This document shows positions 25,694 through 34,720 of a stretch of DNA of 64,000 nt, piece after piece. How positions within the stretch are numbered: position 1 is the stretch's first letter; every line of letters starts with the position of its first letter. The position numbers and the translations under genes were made by a program. Source of the stretch: Halomonas sp. QHL1 (lineage in GTDB: Bacteria > Pseudomonadota > Gammaproteobacteria > Pseudomonadales > Halomonadaceae); assembly GCF_001882345.1 (NCBI RefSeq), contig NZ_MINL01000001.1, forward strand, positions 375,944-439,943, read 5' to 3'. The notes below the pieces were generated by a model. That model was not told the DNA's origin. It worked only from the letters and a program-made list of their open reading frames with translations, and ran no database searches.

Positions 25694-26182
25694 TTGAGAA
25701 TGATACTTATTGGGAACGCTGGGTCTGGTAAGAGCACTCTCTCCAGGGAACTTATTGCTAAGCAACCAGCTGCTCGCCTGTCTTTGGACGAAGTGGCATT
25801 CTTGGCTGGAACCACTAAGAGACGACGTATCAAAGATAGCATTGCCGATGTAATGCGCTTTATTTCCGATAATGAGAGTTGGATAATCGAAGGTTGTTAC
25901 TCAGATATTATTGAGTCGATACTCTCAGATTGTGAAGAGCTCATATTTCTTAACCCAGGGGTTGAAGCATGTGTTGCGAACTGCCGCGCGCGACCATGGG
26001 AACCTGAAAAGTTCAGCTCGAAAGAGGAGCAAGATAAAAACCTCGAAAAGTTAATAGAATGGGTGAGCGCCTATGAAACTCGCTCTGACGAGTATGGCCT
26101 CAGCCGACATCGAGTACTCTTCGAATCTTTCAATGGAAAAAAACGTGAGCTCAAGCATCCAAGCGAGTACGAAGTATTATAA
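25694..26182 (+). CDS. small P-loop kinase-like NTPase
   Basis: 162 residues. Walker A GNAGSGKST lies at residues 7-15, followed by RLSLDEVAF (the Asp that in adenylate/shikimate-kinase-like P-loop proteins meets substrate or Mg) and NESWIIEGCYSDI, with the lid-like Arg segment NCRARPWEPEKF. This layout matches uncharacterised AAA_17/adenylate kinase-like proteins often found as lone accessory genes. It starts at a TTG 8 bases after AGGAG; an ATG two codons on is the alternative. Substrate unknown. Mobile-element scars follow. Confidence 0.8.
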   Translation: MRMILIGNAGSGKSTLSRELIAKQPAARLSLDEVAFLAGTTKRRRIKDSIADVMRFISDNESWIIEGCYSDIIESILSDCEELIFLNPGVEACVANCRARPWEPEKFSSKEEQDKNLEKLIEWVSAYETRSDEYGLSRHRVLFESFNGKKRELKHPSEYEVL

Positions 26183-26236
26183 CAAGGCGTATCTGTACGC
26201 GTGAGCTAGCAACCTGGCGCTTCTGTCGGCCGACGC

Positions 26237-26388
26237 TTAGCTCGTCGTTTGTCCATATAAAACTTCTTTCTGTTCTGCCATTTCCAAAGCATCATCTTCT
26301 TCAATCCCAATATATCGGGCGTTGCTTTCCAGCTTCGTGTGGCCCAGAAGCAGTTGCACTGTCCTTAATTTTGCAAAGCGTATCTCGC
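26237..26388 (-). pseudogene. C-terminal scrap of a tyrosine recombinase (integrase)
   Basis: On the minus strand this reads AKLRTVQLLLGHTKLES, then NARYIGIEEDDALEMAEQ and a stop at 26237. GHTKLES...RY is the box II end of tyrosine recombinases (the conserved LGH and the Tyr nucleophile region), and the DDALEMAEQ tail is common in a widespread group of site-specific integrases. The upstream catalytic domain is absent, so the piece is not functional. A second, more decayed copy lies at 27473-27525. Confidence 0.8.
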
Positions 26389-26506
26389 AGGTGAGGTTTA
26401 TTTAAATAATTTTCAAAATATTAAAGCTAAATATTTAAGCGTTGATTATAAGGAAATACGTATGCACGATAATAAAGTGTTATGCAATTTTCACTAGGAA
26501 GGTTTC

Positions 26507-26785
26507 ATGGCTACGATAAGAGCACTTTATAAAGAGGATGAGCGCCAGTACATGGAGTTTAGGGTGCAGCTCACAACCGACAATAGGATAAACGAAAACA
26601 ACAGGATTACTGGAATCGCAATAGAATGGGAGGAGTCATAGAATAGTTATACTAGATGGCCTTTTGTTGTTTCCCCAGCCGATGGGCATCAGGCATTCGT
26701 GGAATGGAATGGGAATAATCAGCTCACCACTGCTGGAGACGGCGAAGACAAATTGTACTCTTTGCTAAAAGCTAGCCAAACATGA
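26507..26785 (+). pseudogene. small hypothetical gene split by an in-frame TAG
   Basis: An ATG at 26507, after AGGAAGG, opens a frame beginning MATIRALYKEDERQYMEFRV. A TAG at 26639 would stop it after 44 residues, yet the same frame continues for 47 more codons (RWPFVVSPADGHQAFVEWNG, then DKLYSLLKASQT) to a TGA at 26783. The composition after the TAG is protein-like. Either the gene is 44 codons long or a 91-residue gene has acquired an amber mutation; I favour the latter. No family recognised. The DUF4760-like gene starts 9 bp later. Confidence 0.45.
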
Positions 26786-26794
26786 GGACCTTTT

Positions 26795-27367
26795 ATGGGT
26801 ACCTACTTTGGTGACTCATCGTGGTGGGGAGCATTTCTCACCGAGTGGAAACCTACGGCTGACTTTCTCTCATCCGTATCAAGTGTCTTGCTGCTAGGGG
26901 GAGTCGTGGTGGCCTTCCTGACTTATCGTTCAGCCACCAAATCCACTCGCTTACGCAACACTCTCGATAAGATCTCCAGCTATCGACATGATGCCGAGCA
27001 TTTTCAGCGCGCCATTCAGATATCGAGGCAGCACTCCTTGAGTGACGAGGAGGCCTTTGAGGCGCTGAGCCAGGATGAGCAGCGGCTTGTAATCTACCTG
27101 ATCAATGAATGGGACGAGCTTGCTCTTTATATTAGACACGGGGTTCTTGATGAGAAGCTTCTTTTCCAAAATTACGGTGCAATAGCACTTGAGGTTTGGT
27201 CTCAAACACGGGGTGTCATCCGCTTCTATCAAAGAGACGATCCAAACAACTGGAAGGCATTCGACTGGCTAGCAATTCGCTGGATGGTTAAGAGAGATAG
27301 CCGTGATAAAGCGGCAAGAACAGCAGAACTTCGCGAGTTACAGCGAAGGTTGGACGATCTTCTATAA
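26795..27367 (+). CDS. DUF4760-like membrane-anchored protein
   Basis: 190 residues with one N-terminal membrane helix (FLSSVSSVLLLGGVVVAFLT, ~residues 24-43) and a helical cytosolic remainder including YLINEWDELALYIRHGVLDE, the pattern seen in DUF4760 proteins (family call is by resemblance). TGAGGACC precedes the ATG. Function unknown. It lies between the amber-split small gene and mobile-element scars, an accessory setting. Confidence 0.7.
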   Translation: MGTYFGDSSWWGAFLTEWKPTADFLSSVSSVLLLGGVVVAFLTYRSATKSTRLRNTLDKISSYRHDAEHFQRAIQISRQHSLSDEEAFEALSQDEQRLVIYLINEWDELALYIRHGVLDEKLLFQNYGAIALEVWSQTRGVIRFYQRDDPNNWKAFDWLAIRWMVKRDSRDKAARTAELRELQRRLDDLL

Positions 27368-27472
27368 GTGGCTCCGCGTATCCTGCCACCTAACAAGGAT
27401 GCAGCTGATCGCCGATGTTATATCAAGCTCATTTGAAGGGCTGCTCTTGGCCGGGTAACGTCGACTTAGCCC

Positions 27473-27552
27473 AGGCCGTCGTTTGTCCGTGTCAAACTTC
27501 TGTTTGCTCTGCTATTTCCAAGCGTCATCTCCCGTATCGTTCGAGACTCAGA
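27473..27552 (-). pseudogene. Second integrase scrap with adjoining dispersed repeat
   Basis: On the minus strand GATGACGCTTGGAAATAGCA continues into a stretch that matches the 3' end of the 26237-26388 scrap base for base in most positions, including ACAAACGACG before the final TAAG, but with a one-base deletion that breaks the frame. The neighbouring AAGCGTCATCTCCCGTATCG block (27519 onwards) recurs at 17027. The CTGCTCTTGGCCGGG repeat fragment lies at 27440. The rest of 27368-27694 shows no gene. Confidence 0.7.
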
Positions 27553-27652
27553 CAATCGTGCCGGAATGCTACGTGGTAGAGGGTAGTTTGTGCATTGACT
27601 CCACTGCAGCAGGCGGAAATGCAAGCCAGCTGACAGCGGGTGGGTAGACTTA

Positions 27653-27670
27653 CCGGCCCTTGTGGGCCGG
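27653..27670. terminator. Short GC hairpin downstream of the IalB-like gene
   Basis: CCGGCCC and GGGCCGG pair around TTGT. CTTTGT follows on the plus side; on the minus side, behind the IalB-like gene, there is little T. It lies between convergent genes and may serve either weakly. Confidence 0.5.
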
Positions 27671-27694
27671 CTTTGTCGTGGAAGGCCCCTAAGT

Positions 27695-28228
27695 TCAGGG
27701 AGCGATGCGGGTACTGGCGTCGGTAAAGCCGGTCAGCGAAATATCCAGGTCCATGCGCTCACCGCGTGGATCAATCATGCTGAGGGTTGCCGTATTGCCA
27801 CTGCGGAGTTGCTGCAACATCGACGCTTCAATGGGGACGTCAGCACGGCACCCTTGCTCCTGGCAGACCTGATAAGGGAACTGGACTGGCTCACCGTTAT
27901 CCACGACCAATTGCAAGCCCGGGGCCAAGCGTACTCCCAGCGGCACGAAGAAGCTCATCACTGGGTTATCGATCTGCGGGGGGTGTTCGATAATTACCTG
28001 CATCAAAGGCTGGTCGCTACCAGGTTCAGTGATCAATTGCGCCATCGCACAAGGGGCCGGGCCCTCGGCATTACTTTGACAGCGGACTTCCCAATCCTGG
28101 AACGACTCGGTGGTGACATCATTACCGGAAGCCGCCCCCGGCTGTTGTTGGCTGAAGGCGCTGGGAGACAACGCTAAGAGCGATAATAGCCCCATCCTGC
28201 ATAAGTTTTGAGTCAGATTGTGTGGCAT
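27695..28228 (-). CDS. invasion-associated locus B (IalB)-like periplasmic protein
   Basis: 177 residues with a signal peptide (GLLSLLALSPSAFSQQQPG; cleavage probably after AFS). The mature part has the IalB pattern FQDWEVRCQ...CAMAQ and a later Cys pair VCQEQGCRADV, which may form disulfides. IalB-type proteins are periplasmic; outside Bartonella their role is unknown. The gene is monocistronic as far as seen, with the PAP2 gene upstream on the same strand but 127 bp away. Confidence 0.85.
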   Translation of the reverse strand: MPHNLTQNLCRMGLLSLLALSPSAFSQQQPGAASGNDVTTESFQDWEVRCQSNAEGPAPCAMAQLITEPGSDQPLMQVIIEHPPQIDNPVMSFFVPLGVRLAPGLQLVVDNGEPVQFPYQVCQEQGCRADVPIEASMLQQLRSGNTATLSMIDPRGERMDLDISLTGFTDASTRIAP

Positions 28229-28355
28229 TGGCGTACCCTCCTGTTGGTTCGCTGATGGTGAATAATAATACCTACCATGCCTGCTTGTTCGCTTGAGGTC
28301 GAGCCCCTTGGTTTACGAAAGCATGGTTGGGTGGCTCAAATCCGCTTGAGCCAGA

Positions 28356-29111
28356 TTATTCGGTGTCCGACAAGCTCTCTTCCGTCTCTACCTGTCCGCG
28401 TCGCTGCATCCAGCGCATCACGATCCAGCACATTGCTGCCCAGCTCGCCCCAGCCGTCCAGCCGGCAAGCACATCAGTTGGCCAATGCACTCCCAGATAC
28501 ACGCGGCTCATGCCCACTAACAGCGTCAGCAATATCGCCAGTATCAGAAGGTAAGCCTTCAGCCTCAGCGCGGGCTGAACGCGGGTGAGTAGCGCAGCCA
28601 GGGTGAGGTAGGTCACGGCAGACATCATTGAGTGGCCGCTGGGAAAGCTCGCGGTGTAGACCATTGCTTCATGAGGTACGAGATCCGGGCGAGGGCGGTC
28701 AAAGCCGATCTTCAACACTGTACTGAGTAGTATGCCGCCGGGCACTGCAATCGAGGCAAAGAGGGCCGCTCGATAGCGTCTGGCAAGTAACAAGTAACCC
28801 AAGGCGCCTAGCGTGATGAGTACCAGCACGCCGACACCGCCAAGCGCGGTAAAGTCCCGCCCCATTTCCTCAACCCAGCCCGGCCCAATCGGGTCGCTAA
28901 GATCCGCGGGGTTGCGAAGGGCGAGCAGCAGGCTCTCATCGATGCTATGGGTCTCCCCCTCGATAACTTCTTCGGCCAGCGCGACGAACCCCCAAATCCC
29001 TCCGGAGAGAACCGCGACGCATAGCAGCATCGCTAGTTCGTAGCGGCCGAGCCGAGCCAGCAGGGAAAAGCTTTTGCGCCCAAATTGTCCAAGTTTTTCA
29101 TAGTGCTTCAT
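28356..29111 (-). CDS. PAP2 superfamily membrane phosphatase
   Basis: 251 residues, about six membrane helices. The three phosphatase motifs are intact: KIGFDRPRPD, PSGHSMMSA and SRVYLGVHWPTDV, giving the His nucleophile and acid His. Such enzymes dephosphorylate phosphatidic acid, undecaprenyl pyrophosphate or related lipids on the outer face of the inner membrane. AAGGAG lies 6 bases upstream of the ATG at 29111, so the TTG at 29117, which abuts that site, is rejected. Confidence 0.92.
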   Translation of the reverse strand: MKHYEKLGQFGRKSFSLLARLGRYELAMLLCVAVLSGGIWGFVALAEEVIEGETHSIDESLLLALRNPADLSDPIGPGWVEEMGRDFTALGGVGVLVLITLGALGYLLLARRYRAALFASIAVPGGILLSTVLKIGFDRPRPDLVPHEAMVYTASFPSGHSMMSAVTYLTLAALLTRVQPALRLKAYLLILAILLTLLVGMSRVYLGVHWPTDVLAGWTAGASWAAMCWIVMRWMQRRGQVETEESLSDTE

Positions 29112-29508
29112 TGGCAACTCCTTTGCTTTGTTCCTGAATCCAACTAATAAATGATACGCAGCGTCGGTTCTAACGGTTCTAGTATGCCTGTGTTATCAAT
29201 CAGCGCGGAAAACTGCGTTAACGCAAGCTCAGCAGACGGAAAACTGATTGTGGCTTTTCGTGTAAAAACAATCGCGCAAATATTTCTATGTACAGAAATG
29301 GGGTATTCACTATCCGTTATGACTGCTCAACGACAGTCACGCTGGCCTAGCAACGAAGGCGGACTAAAACGCTATTTTCTAACAGCGCTCAGTAAGGATT
29401 CACGCAACCTATTGATAATAATGGCTATCCATAACCTATGTTAAGTTAGCAGGGTAGGCATATGTTTTAGAATGACGCTAAGAAATCATTTGCCTGTGAG
29501 GAAGCCGA
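29112..29508. other. Divergent control region between PAP2 and Crp/Fnr genes
   Basis: About 400 bp with no gene. It must contain promoters for both directions. I see no clear Crp or FNR box (TTGAT-N4-ATCAA type) in it. Confidence 0.5.
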
Positions 29509-30261
29509 GTGGCTCTCATCGATTCAGTAGTGATGCGGGGCCTTAGTACCCAAGGTGTGTTGTCTTCTGAAGACAAAGCGCTATTGTTGGGCCTTGAGCT
29601 CAGCCCTCGGTATATGTCAGCAAACGAGGTGCTATGGCAGGAGAGCGCGGAGGCTGATCTGTTCTGCATGGTCAAGGAGGGCTGGGCATACTCCTATCGC
29701 AACTTGAAAAATGGTTCGAAGCAGATCCTCAAGTTCTACCTCCCCGGCGATATCATCGGCATTCGCGATTTTGGCTTCACCCGCCGTCTGTCAGGTGCGG
29801 CGATGATTAATAAAGGTGTGGTCTATCCGTTCTCATATCAGCAGCTTTTTGAACTCTTTGGGCGTTCTAACCTCGCTGTCGGCATCATGGCAACAGCGAT
29901 GCGTCAGCAGGCGCAACTCTCTGAACGGTTGATTTACCTCGGCAAGTACGCAGCCCACGAGCAGCTGGCCCACTTTCTCTACGAAATTTTTCTGCGACTC
30001 AAACGGATCAACGCCGTGGAGGACAACAGCTTCCTCATGCCGCTCACTCAGGAGTTAATTAGCGACGCGCTGGGAATGAGCCCGGTACACGTGAGTCGGA
30101 CCTTCTCGATGCTGCGTGAGAGGGGACTGGTGATCCGAGAGCGCCAGCACGTGATGTTGCCCGACCCTGAGGCGCTGGCGCGGCTAGTCGAGTTCAATGA
30201 CAGCTACATCGATGAACTATTACCTCCCTCCTTTTCAGAACTTCTAAGAGCTAGCCCATAA
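29509..30261 (+). CDS. Crp/Fnr family transcriptional regulator
   Basis: 250 residues with a cNMP-type barrel (QESAEADLFCMVKEGWAYSY; GSKQILKFYLPGDIIGI) and a C-terminal HTH (LTQELISDALGMSPVHVSRTF). Only one Cys lies in the sensory half, so it is not an Fe-S FNR. The pattern KNGSKQILKFYLPGD is frequent in Crp/Fnr proteins of alpha- and gammaproteobacteria linked to stress or light regulation. GTG start, after GTGAGGAAG. Its targets are unknown; the divergent PAP2 gene is a candidate. Confidence 0.9.
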   Translation: MALIDSVVMRGLSTQGVLSSEDKALLLGLELSPRYMSANEVLWQESAEADLFCMVKEGWAYSYRNLKNGSKQILKFYLPGDIIGIRDFGFTRRLSGAAMINKGVVYPFSYQQLFELFGRSNLAVGIMATAMRQQAQLSERLIYLGKYAAHEQLAHFLYEIFLRLKRINAVEDNSFLMPLTQELISDALGMSPVHVSRTFSMLRERGLVIRERQHVMLPDPEALARLVEFNDSYIDELLPPSFSELLRASP

Positions 30262-30287
30262 AGCGACGATTGGAAAAGCGCTGTTAA

Positions 30288-30887
30288 TTAAACGGGGAGG
30301 TCGTCCACGGTATCTACCACTGCGGCATACAGGTCTCTCGTTGAGGCTAACGCTCCCTCATGAACCGCTTGAGCAGATAACGCCTTGCCTTGGTCAGCCT
30401 GTAGCGAGCGGGTTGCCGTCGCGCTGGCGACTACGGTCACATCGAACCCCAGGTTGAAAGCCCCGTGTGCGGTTGAATTGACGCACATATGGGTCATGAA
30501 ACCACCTAGCACTAGTTTGTTGCAGCCCACCTTTTTCAACTGCGCTTCAAGGTCGGTTTGAACAAAGGCGTTGGGAAACTCTTTAGTGATGACTGGCTCA
30601 CCGTCTATCGGATTCACCATATCGGCGATCTGCCCGATGGGCGCCTTGATATCGTAAGGCGTTCCTTCCCCTGTGTTATGTTGAATATGAATGATCGGAA
30701 TACCGGCCTGGCGTGCTTTTTCGAGAAGTTTTTGGGCTTCTACCAAGGCTTCTTCCACGCACTCCAACTGCATTACTCCTTCCCGGTAGGTATTTTGGCA
30801 GTCGATGAGTATCAATGCAGACTCAGAAAGCTTGTTAGGGGTGTGACCAATCTCTAAAAGTTCGCGTAGCGTGACGGACGTAGTCAT
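30288..30887 (-). CDS. isochorismatase-like cysteine hydrolase
   Basis: 199 residues. The triad of the isochorismatase-fold amidohydrolases is visible: Asp in ALILIDCQNTY, Lys in VITKEFPNAF and Cys in GGFMTHMCVNSTAHGA. Members cleave nicotinamide, N-carbamoyl compounds or related amides. The ATG at 30887 follows AAGGAG by 6 bases; a longer frame upstream lacks family similarity. Monocistronic in appearance; substrate unknown. Confidence 0.9.
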   Translation of the reverse strand: MTTSVTLRELLEIGHTPNKLSESALILIDCQNTYREGVMQLECVEEALVEAQKLLEKARQAGIPIIHIQHNTGEGTPYDIKAPIGQIADMVNPIDGEPVITKEFPNAFVQTDLEAQLKKVGCNKLVLGGFMTHMCVNSTAHGAFNLGFDVTVVASATATRSLQADQGKALSAQAVHEGALASTRDLYAAVVDTVDDLPV

Positions 30888-31168
30888 CGATAACTCCTTG
30901 TTGTCATTAATTAATCGATTGTTAAATGTCAATTACGTCACCGCGATAGAGTCAGGTAATTTGGCCGCCGCGAATGACGCATTCCCCCAGCGTACATGTT
31001 TTAGCTAGCCCATTTCGCGTATTTTTATTAACGCATTTTCCGACTGCGAGAGCGGGTAGCGCTCAATCGCGACCAGGCGTTCGCGACGGCTTCGCCTTCT
31101 ATCAAGATGGACCCATCTAACAGGAAGCCCACACGGGCTACCCTGATGTTAATTGGTTAGCAGGGTGG

Positions 31169-31591
31169 CTATTTCATTCGCTCTATAAGGCGCAAAACCT
31201 CATGGTTCTGGGTTCTGGCGTTGGCATAGTAGATCGCTTGCATGAGCAGGTTATCGGCCTCGTTGATGGCGATAGGGCTGGGCACTAATAACGTAATGAG
31301 GTCGCGTCCAAGCTCATCAACATCAACTTCCACCGTGATGGCAGATTGTTGGCTGCTGGGCTGGCGAATAGCGTCGCGCAAATCCGTTAGGCTTCGCAGC
31401 GTGGTCAACAACCCAGTGACCACAATGGGGTCCGGCGCATAGTCAATGTCACTAGGCGGATGATCATCCATCCCTAACGGGGGCAGACCTCCATTCATCC
31501 GGGTTGCCGCTTCACGATATACGGCAATGGCCGTGTCGACGGCCTGGACAAACAACTGGCTATCGTCGGCGTTTAGCGTTATTTGGGTCAT
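31169..31591 (-). CDS. hypothetical protein, 140 residues
   Basis: Starts MTQITLNADDSQLFVQAVDT at an ATG preceded by AAAGGTG. Acidic, soluble, helix-rich by appearance, with a central LTTLRSLTDLRDAIR and a conserved-looking VEVDVDELGRDLITLL. No family recognised, no signal peptide or membrane segment. Codon use resembles its neighbours, which supports a real gene. It is divergent from the TPR gene. Confidence 0.7.
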   Translation of the reverse strand: MTQITLNADDSQLFVQAVDTAIAVYREAATRMNGGLPPLGMDDHPPSDIDYAPDPIVVTGLLTTLRSLTDLRDAIRQPSSQQSAITVEVDVDELGRDLITLLVPSPIAINEADNLLMQAIYYANARTQNHEVLRLIERMK

Positions 31592-31857
31592 GCGTCGCAC
31601 CTTTATTCAGCTTTGGGTGGTCCGGCAGGGTTAGGCGTTCCTAGGAGGGTAGTCCCGAGACGGAACTTTGTCGCTACATTAAAAGAATCATGTAGCACTT
31701 CACAAATAGAGCGACTAGCTTTATTCAGCACAGTTAAAAGCCTGGTAAAGAACCAGACCGGCAACTGCGAGGTCATCATGCAATTCAGTTCTTGTGCCGT
31801 CACCGCATGAAACGGGACGTCCATGGAATAACCATGAGGCTGAGTGGAGAGAGGCCA

Positions 31858-33543
31858 ATGAAAACAAACCATCACATGTTGATACCGGCAAGCCTGGTGC
31901 TGGGGTTAAGTCTCGGGCTCTGTTCGCTGACCCACGCCGCAGAGCCGCACCATGGTGCAGACCATCACGCAGCTGCCGACGACGGAACAATCCCGCTATT
32001 CGACGGGCTGGGCGATCACCATTTTCCGATAACGACGGGCGAGGAGGAAGCGCAGGAGTATTTCAACCAGGGCCTGATGTTCATATACGGGTTCAACCAC
32101 TTCGAAGCGGCCCGTTCGTTTGAGGAGGCGGTGAAGCGGGACTCTGAGTGCGCCATGTGCTACTGGGGGCTCTCACTGGCGCTCGGACCGCACATCAATG
32201 CGCCGATGCACCCCGCCGCAGTCGAGCCCGCCTATCGGGCACTGCTTCAGGCGCAGGAGCATGCCACCGGCGCTACGGCGCGGGAGCAGGCCTATATCCA
32301 GGCATTGGAAGCACGCTACGTTGAGGAGCCAGGTGAGGATCGCAGCGAGTTGGACCGTGCCTACTCCGAGGCCATGCGTGCGCTGGCGGCAGACTACCCC
32401 GATGATTTGGACGCTGCCACTCTGTTCGCCGAGTCGCTGATGAACTTGGTGCCCTGGAATTACTGGGACGAGTCTGGCGAACCGCGCACGGAGACGGTGG
32501 AGCTAGTTGAGGCACTGGAATCGGTACTAGAGCGCGAACCCTACCATGCCGGCGCGTTGCACTATTACATCCATACCATCGAGGACTCGCCCAATCCGGA
32601 GCGGGCCGAGGGTGCGGCGGACCGCCTAAGTGAACTGAACATCCCTATCGGCCATATGATTCACATGCCGGCGCATATCTATGCCCTCGTCGGCCGGTGG
32701 CACGATGCATCGGCGGCGAACGAAGGTGCCCTGGTTGAGGACGAGTCTTATCTGGCGCAGCACGACGTGGAGGGAATGATCCCGCTGTTGTACCACCCGC
32801 ACAATTTCCACTTCCTCGCCTGGACCGCCAGCATGGAAGGGCGCTTCGAGGTCGCATACAAAGCTGCCAATGAGCTGGTGCAGGCGACACAGAAGGAGTT
32901 AGCGGGAGACTTGCCCTTCCTGAACAACTTCCTCACCGCGCCGACGCTAACGTTGGTGCGCTTCGGCAAATGGGACGACATCCTCGCCCTGTCGGGACCA
33001 TCGACAGAAGGGGTGTATGGCCGGGCCATTCATCACTATGCGCGTGGCCTGGCGTTAGCCGCCGACGGGCAACTGGTAGAGGCCGGCGAAGAGGCAGATC
33101 AGCTGTCGGCAATAGCAGTAAGCGAGGAAGCGGAGGCTCTGGAAATGCCCGAGGCGTTCTTTCCCGGCGCAACAATGCTTGCCATTGCCGACCATGTGCT
33201 ACAGGCACGGTTAGCACTGCTGAATGACGATGGTGACCGTGCCATTTCGCTGTTGGAGGAGGCGGTGACTCTGCAGGGCACCTTGCCATACATGGAACCG
33301 CCGTACTGGTTCGCTTCGGCCCGGCTGAATTTGGGCGACGCACTGCTTGCTCTCGACCGGCCGGAAAAGGCGGAAGCGGTATACCGTGCCGATCTGGAGG
33401 AGTATCCGAACAACGGCTGGGCTCTGTTCGGACTGGCAGAAAGCCTGCGCACCCAGGGTGACCAGGAAGCGGCAGAAGAGATTGCCGTGCAGTTTGAAGA
33501 GGTGTGGCAGCACGCAGATGAGCAGTTGACGGCCGGTCGTTGA
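31858..33543 (+). CDS. secreted/periplasmic TPR-repeat protein
   Basis: 561 residues. A signal peptide (LIPASLVLGLSLGLCSLTHA) precedes a His-rich linker (HHGADHHAA) and an array of TPR-like helices: QEYFNQGLMFIYGFNHFEAA and CAMCYWGLSLALGPHINAPM near the start, ALLALDRPEKAEAVYRADLE and ALFGLAESLRTQGDQEAAEE at the end. The FNQGL...FNHFEAARSF opening with a CAMCYWG Cys pair is a recurrent, unnamed bacterial TPR family. TPRs suggest a scaffold role in the envelope. The ATG at 31858 follows GAGAGG. A convergent terminator follows the stop. Confidence 0.85.
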   Translation: MKTNHHMLIPASLVLGLSLGLCSLTHAAEPHHGADHHAAADDGTIPLFDGLGDHHFPITTGEEEAQEYFNQGLMFIYGFNHFEAARSFEEAVKRDSECAMCYWGLSLALGPHINAPMHPAAVEPAYRALLQAQEHATGATAREQAYIQALEARYVEEPGEDRSELDRAYSEAMRALAADYPDDLDAATLFAESLMNLVPWNYWDESGEPRTETVELVEALESVLEREPYHAGALHYYIHTIEDSPNPERAEGAADRLSELNIPIGHMIHMPAHIYALVGRWHDASAANEGALVEDESYLAQHDVEGMIPLLYHPHNFHFLAWTASMEGRFEVAYKAANELVQATQKELAGDLPFLNNFLTAPTLTLVRFGKWDDILALSGPSTEGVYGRAIHHYARGLALAADGQLVEAGEEADQLSAIAVSEEAEALEMPEAFFPGATMLAIADHVLQARLALLNDDGDRAISLLEEAVTLQGTLPYMEPPYWFASARLNLGDALLALDRPEKAEAVYRADLEEYPNNGWALFGLAESLRTQGDQEAAEEIAVQFEEVWQHADEQLTAGR

Positions 33544-33573
33544 TTCGCCACGGCGATTCTTGACTGTGATAGC

Positions 33574-33597
33574 CGTCGCCCTTGCCCAAGGGCGACG
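33574..33597. terminator. Hairpin between convergent TPR and pentapeptide-channel genes
   Basis: CGTCGCCCTTG and CAAGGGCGACG pair perfectly around CC. There is no strong T run on either side, but the location between two convergent stops fits a bidirectional terminator. Confidence 0.6.
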
Positions 33598-33655
33598 CCG
33601 CACTTACATATTTTCCAGGAAGATTTTGTAAAGGTGGGGGGGCGTTTCAGTTACG

Positions 33656-34720
33656 TCACGCGTTGCGCAAACGATTCCCCAGGCAGAAACCCAACAGCCC
33701 TAACAACGTGATGCCAGCGGTGGTCTGGAGCGTCGCCGCCCAGCGCAGCCAGCGTTGGGTCACATCGGTATCAAGCGATGCGGTCATTGCCTGGGTACTG
33801 AACAGCAACGCATCCGTGACGCGTAGCCAAAGTGGATCGGTTGAGCCGCCTGCAACACCAAGTGCTAGGTACGCCATGGCGAAAGCCACTACCACCGCCA
33901 GCGTCGCCGCTACTACGCGCAGCGGACTTTCGCCATAACCGGCCACTAAGCCGGCCATGGCGCCGTTAAGCCAACGCAGGGTGCCCAGCACGATGCCCGG
34001 CGAAGTGAGCTCGCTCGGTCCTTGGTTTCGTTCGCAACGCCGCCGGTGCAGCACGTTGTCAGGACGCTGCGCCTGGGTTTCTAGTCGTCGTGCTTGATAA
34101 TAGGCCCAACCGGCGTCGCGGGTCGCGCCATTGGACGCCCAGTGCGCAGACAACGCGCGATAGATATCGGCTGCCTCACGATGCCGTCGTGACAGGTGCA
34201 GCGGCGTGCGGGCGGGGTCGTCGCCGCTCCTCAGCTCGGTCAGCTTGAGATGGAACTTCTGAAAATCGGCTTTTCGCTCCTGTAGCAGACCTGGATACAG
34301 GCCGTCGGCAATCGCGCTGCGGGGCAGCACGACGCCGTCGAAGCGTGCCAGGTTTAGCGAGCAATCGCTGATATCGGCGGCCTCGAAGATACAGCTCGGG
34401 CCTAGCCGGGCACGATACAGATCGCAGCCTTTCAGCTGTGCGCGCTTGAAGGAGGTTCGCTCAATGTCGGTATAACGCAGATCGCAGTCGATCAGTCGCG
34501 CCTCTTGGCATTTGACATCGCGCAGGTAGCCGTTGGTGAAGGTGCAGCGAATCAGTGTTGCGCCACGCAGGTCGAAACGCTCGAGCGCGGTGGCATTATG
34601 AGCATGGCCGAAGTCCACGTCGGCGATCTCGCAGCCAGCCAGGTCGACCCACTCCTCAGGGCCACGGATAGCGATGCGCTGGGCCACCTCTGCAGCGTTC
34701 AATGGCGTCACGCCTGCCAC
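33656..34720 (-). CDS. pentapeptide-repeat protein with C-terminal two-helix channel-like domain
   Basis: 354 residues. Pentapeptide repeats (A-D/N-L-x-x pattern: FDLRGATLIRCTFTNGYLRD, then FKRAQLKGCDLYRARL) fill residues ~45-145, forming a quadrilateral beta helix. After a linker come two hydrophobic helices (VVAATLAVVVAFAMAYLALG; LQTTAGITLLGLLGFCLG) around FSTQAMTASLDTD, laid out like an Ion_trans_2 potassium channel pore but without TVGYG. Start is GTG, overlapping the end of the HAD gene by 13 bp, so translation is probably coupled. Function unknown; ion specificity cannot be predicted from the degenerate filter. Confidence 0.8.
   Translation of the reverse strand: MAGVTPLNAAEVAQRIAIRGPEEWVDLAGCEIADVDFGHAHNATALERFDLRGATLIRCTFTNGYLRDVKCQEARLIDCDLRYTDIERTSFKRAQLKGCDLYRARLGPSCIFEAADISDCSLNLARFDGVVLPRSAIADGLYPGLLQERKADFQKFHLKLTELRSGDDPARTPLHLSRRHREAADIYRALSAHWASNGATRDAGWAYYQARRLETQAQRPDNVLHRRRCERNQGPSELTSPGIVLGTLRWLNGAMAGLVAGYGESPLRVVAATLAVVVAFAMAYLALGVAGGSTDPLWLRVTDALLFSTQAMTASLDTDVTQRWLRWAATLQTTAGITLLGLLGFCLGNRLRNA

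Noticed and set aside
26170..27410. TAACAAGG-type sequences after the kinase-like and DUF4760-like genes, resembling integron attC cores
   Set aside because: The pairing boxes GTTRRRY and RYYYAAC are not both present in a convincing fold, and no integrase intI is seen; the resemblance is too weak.
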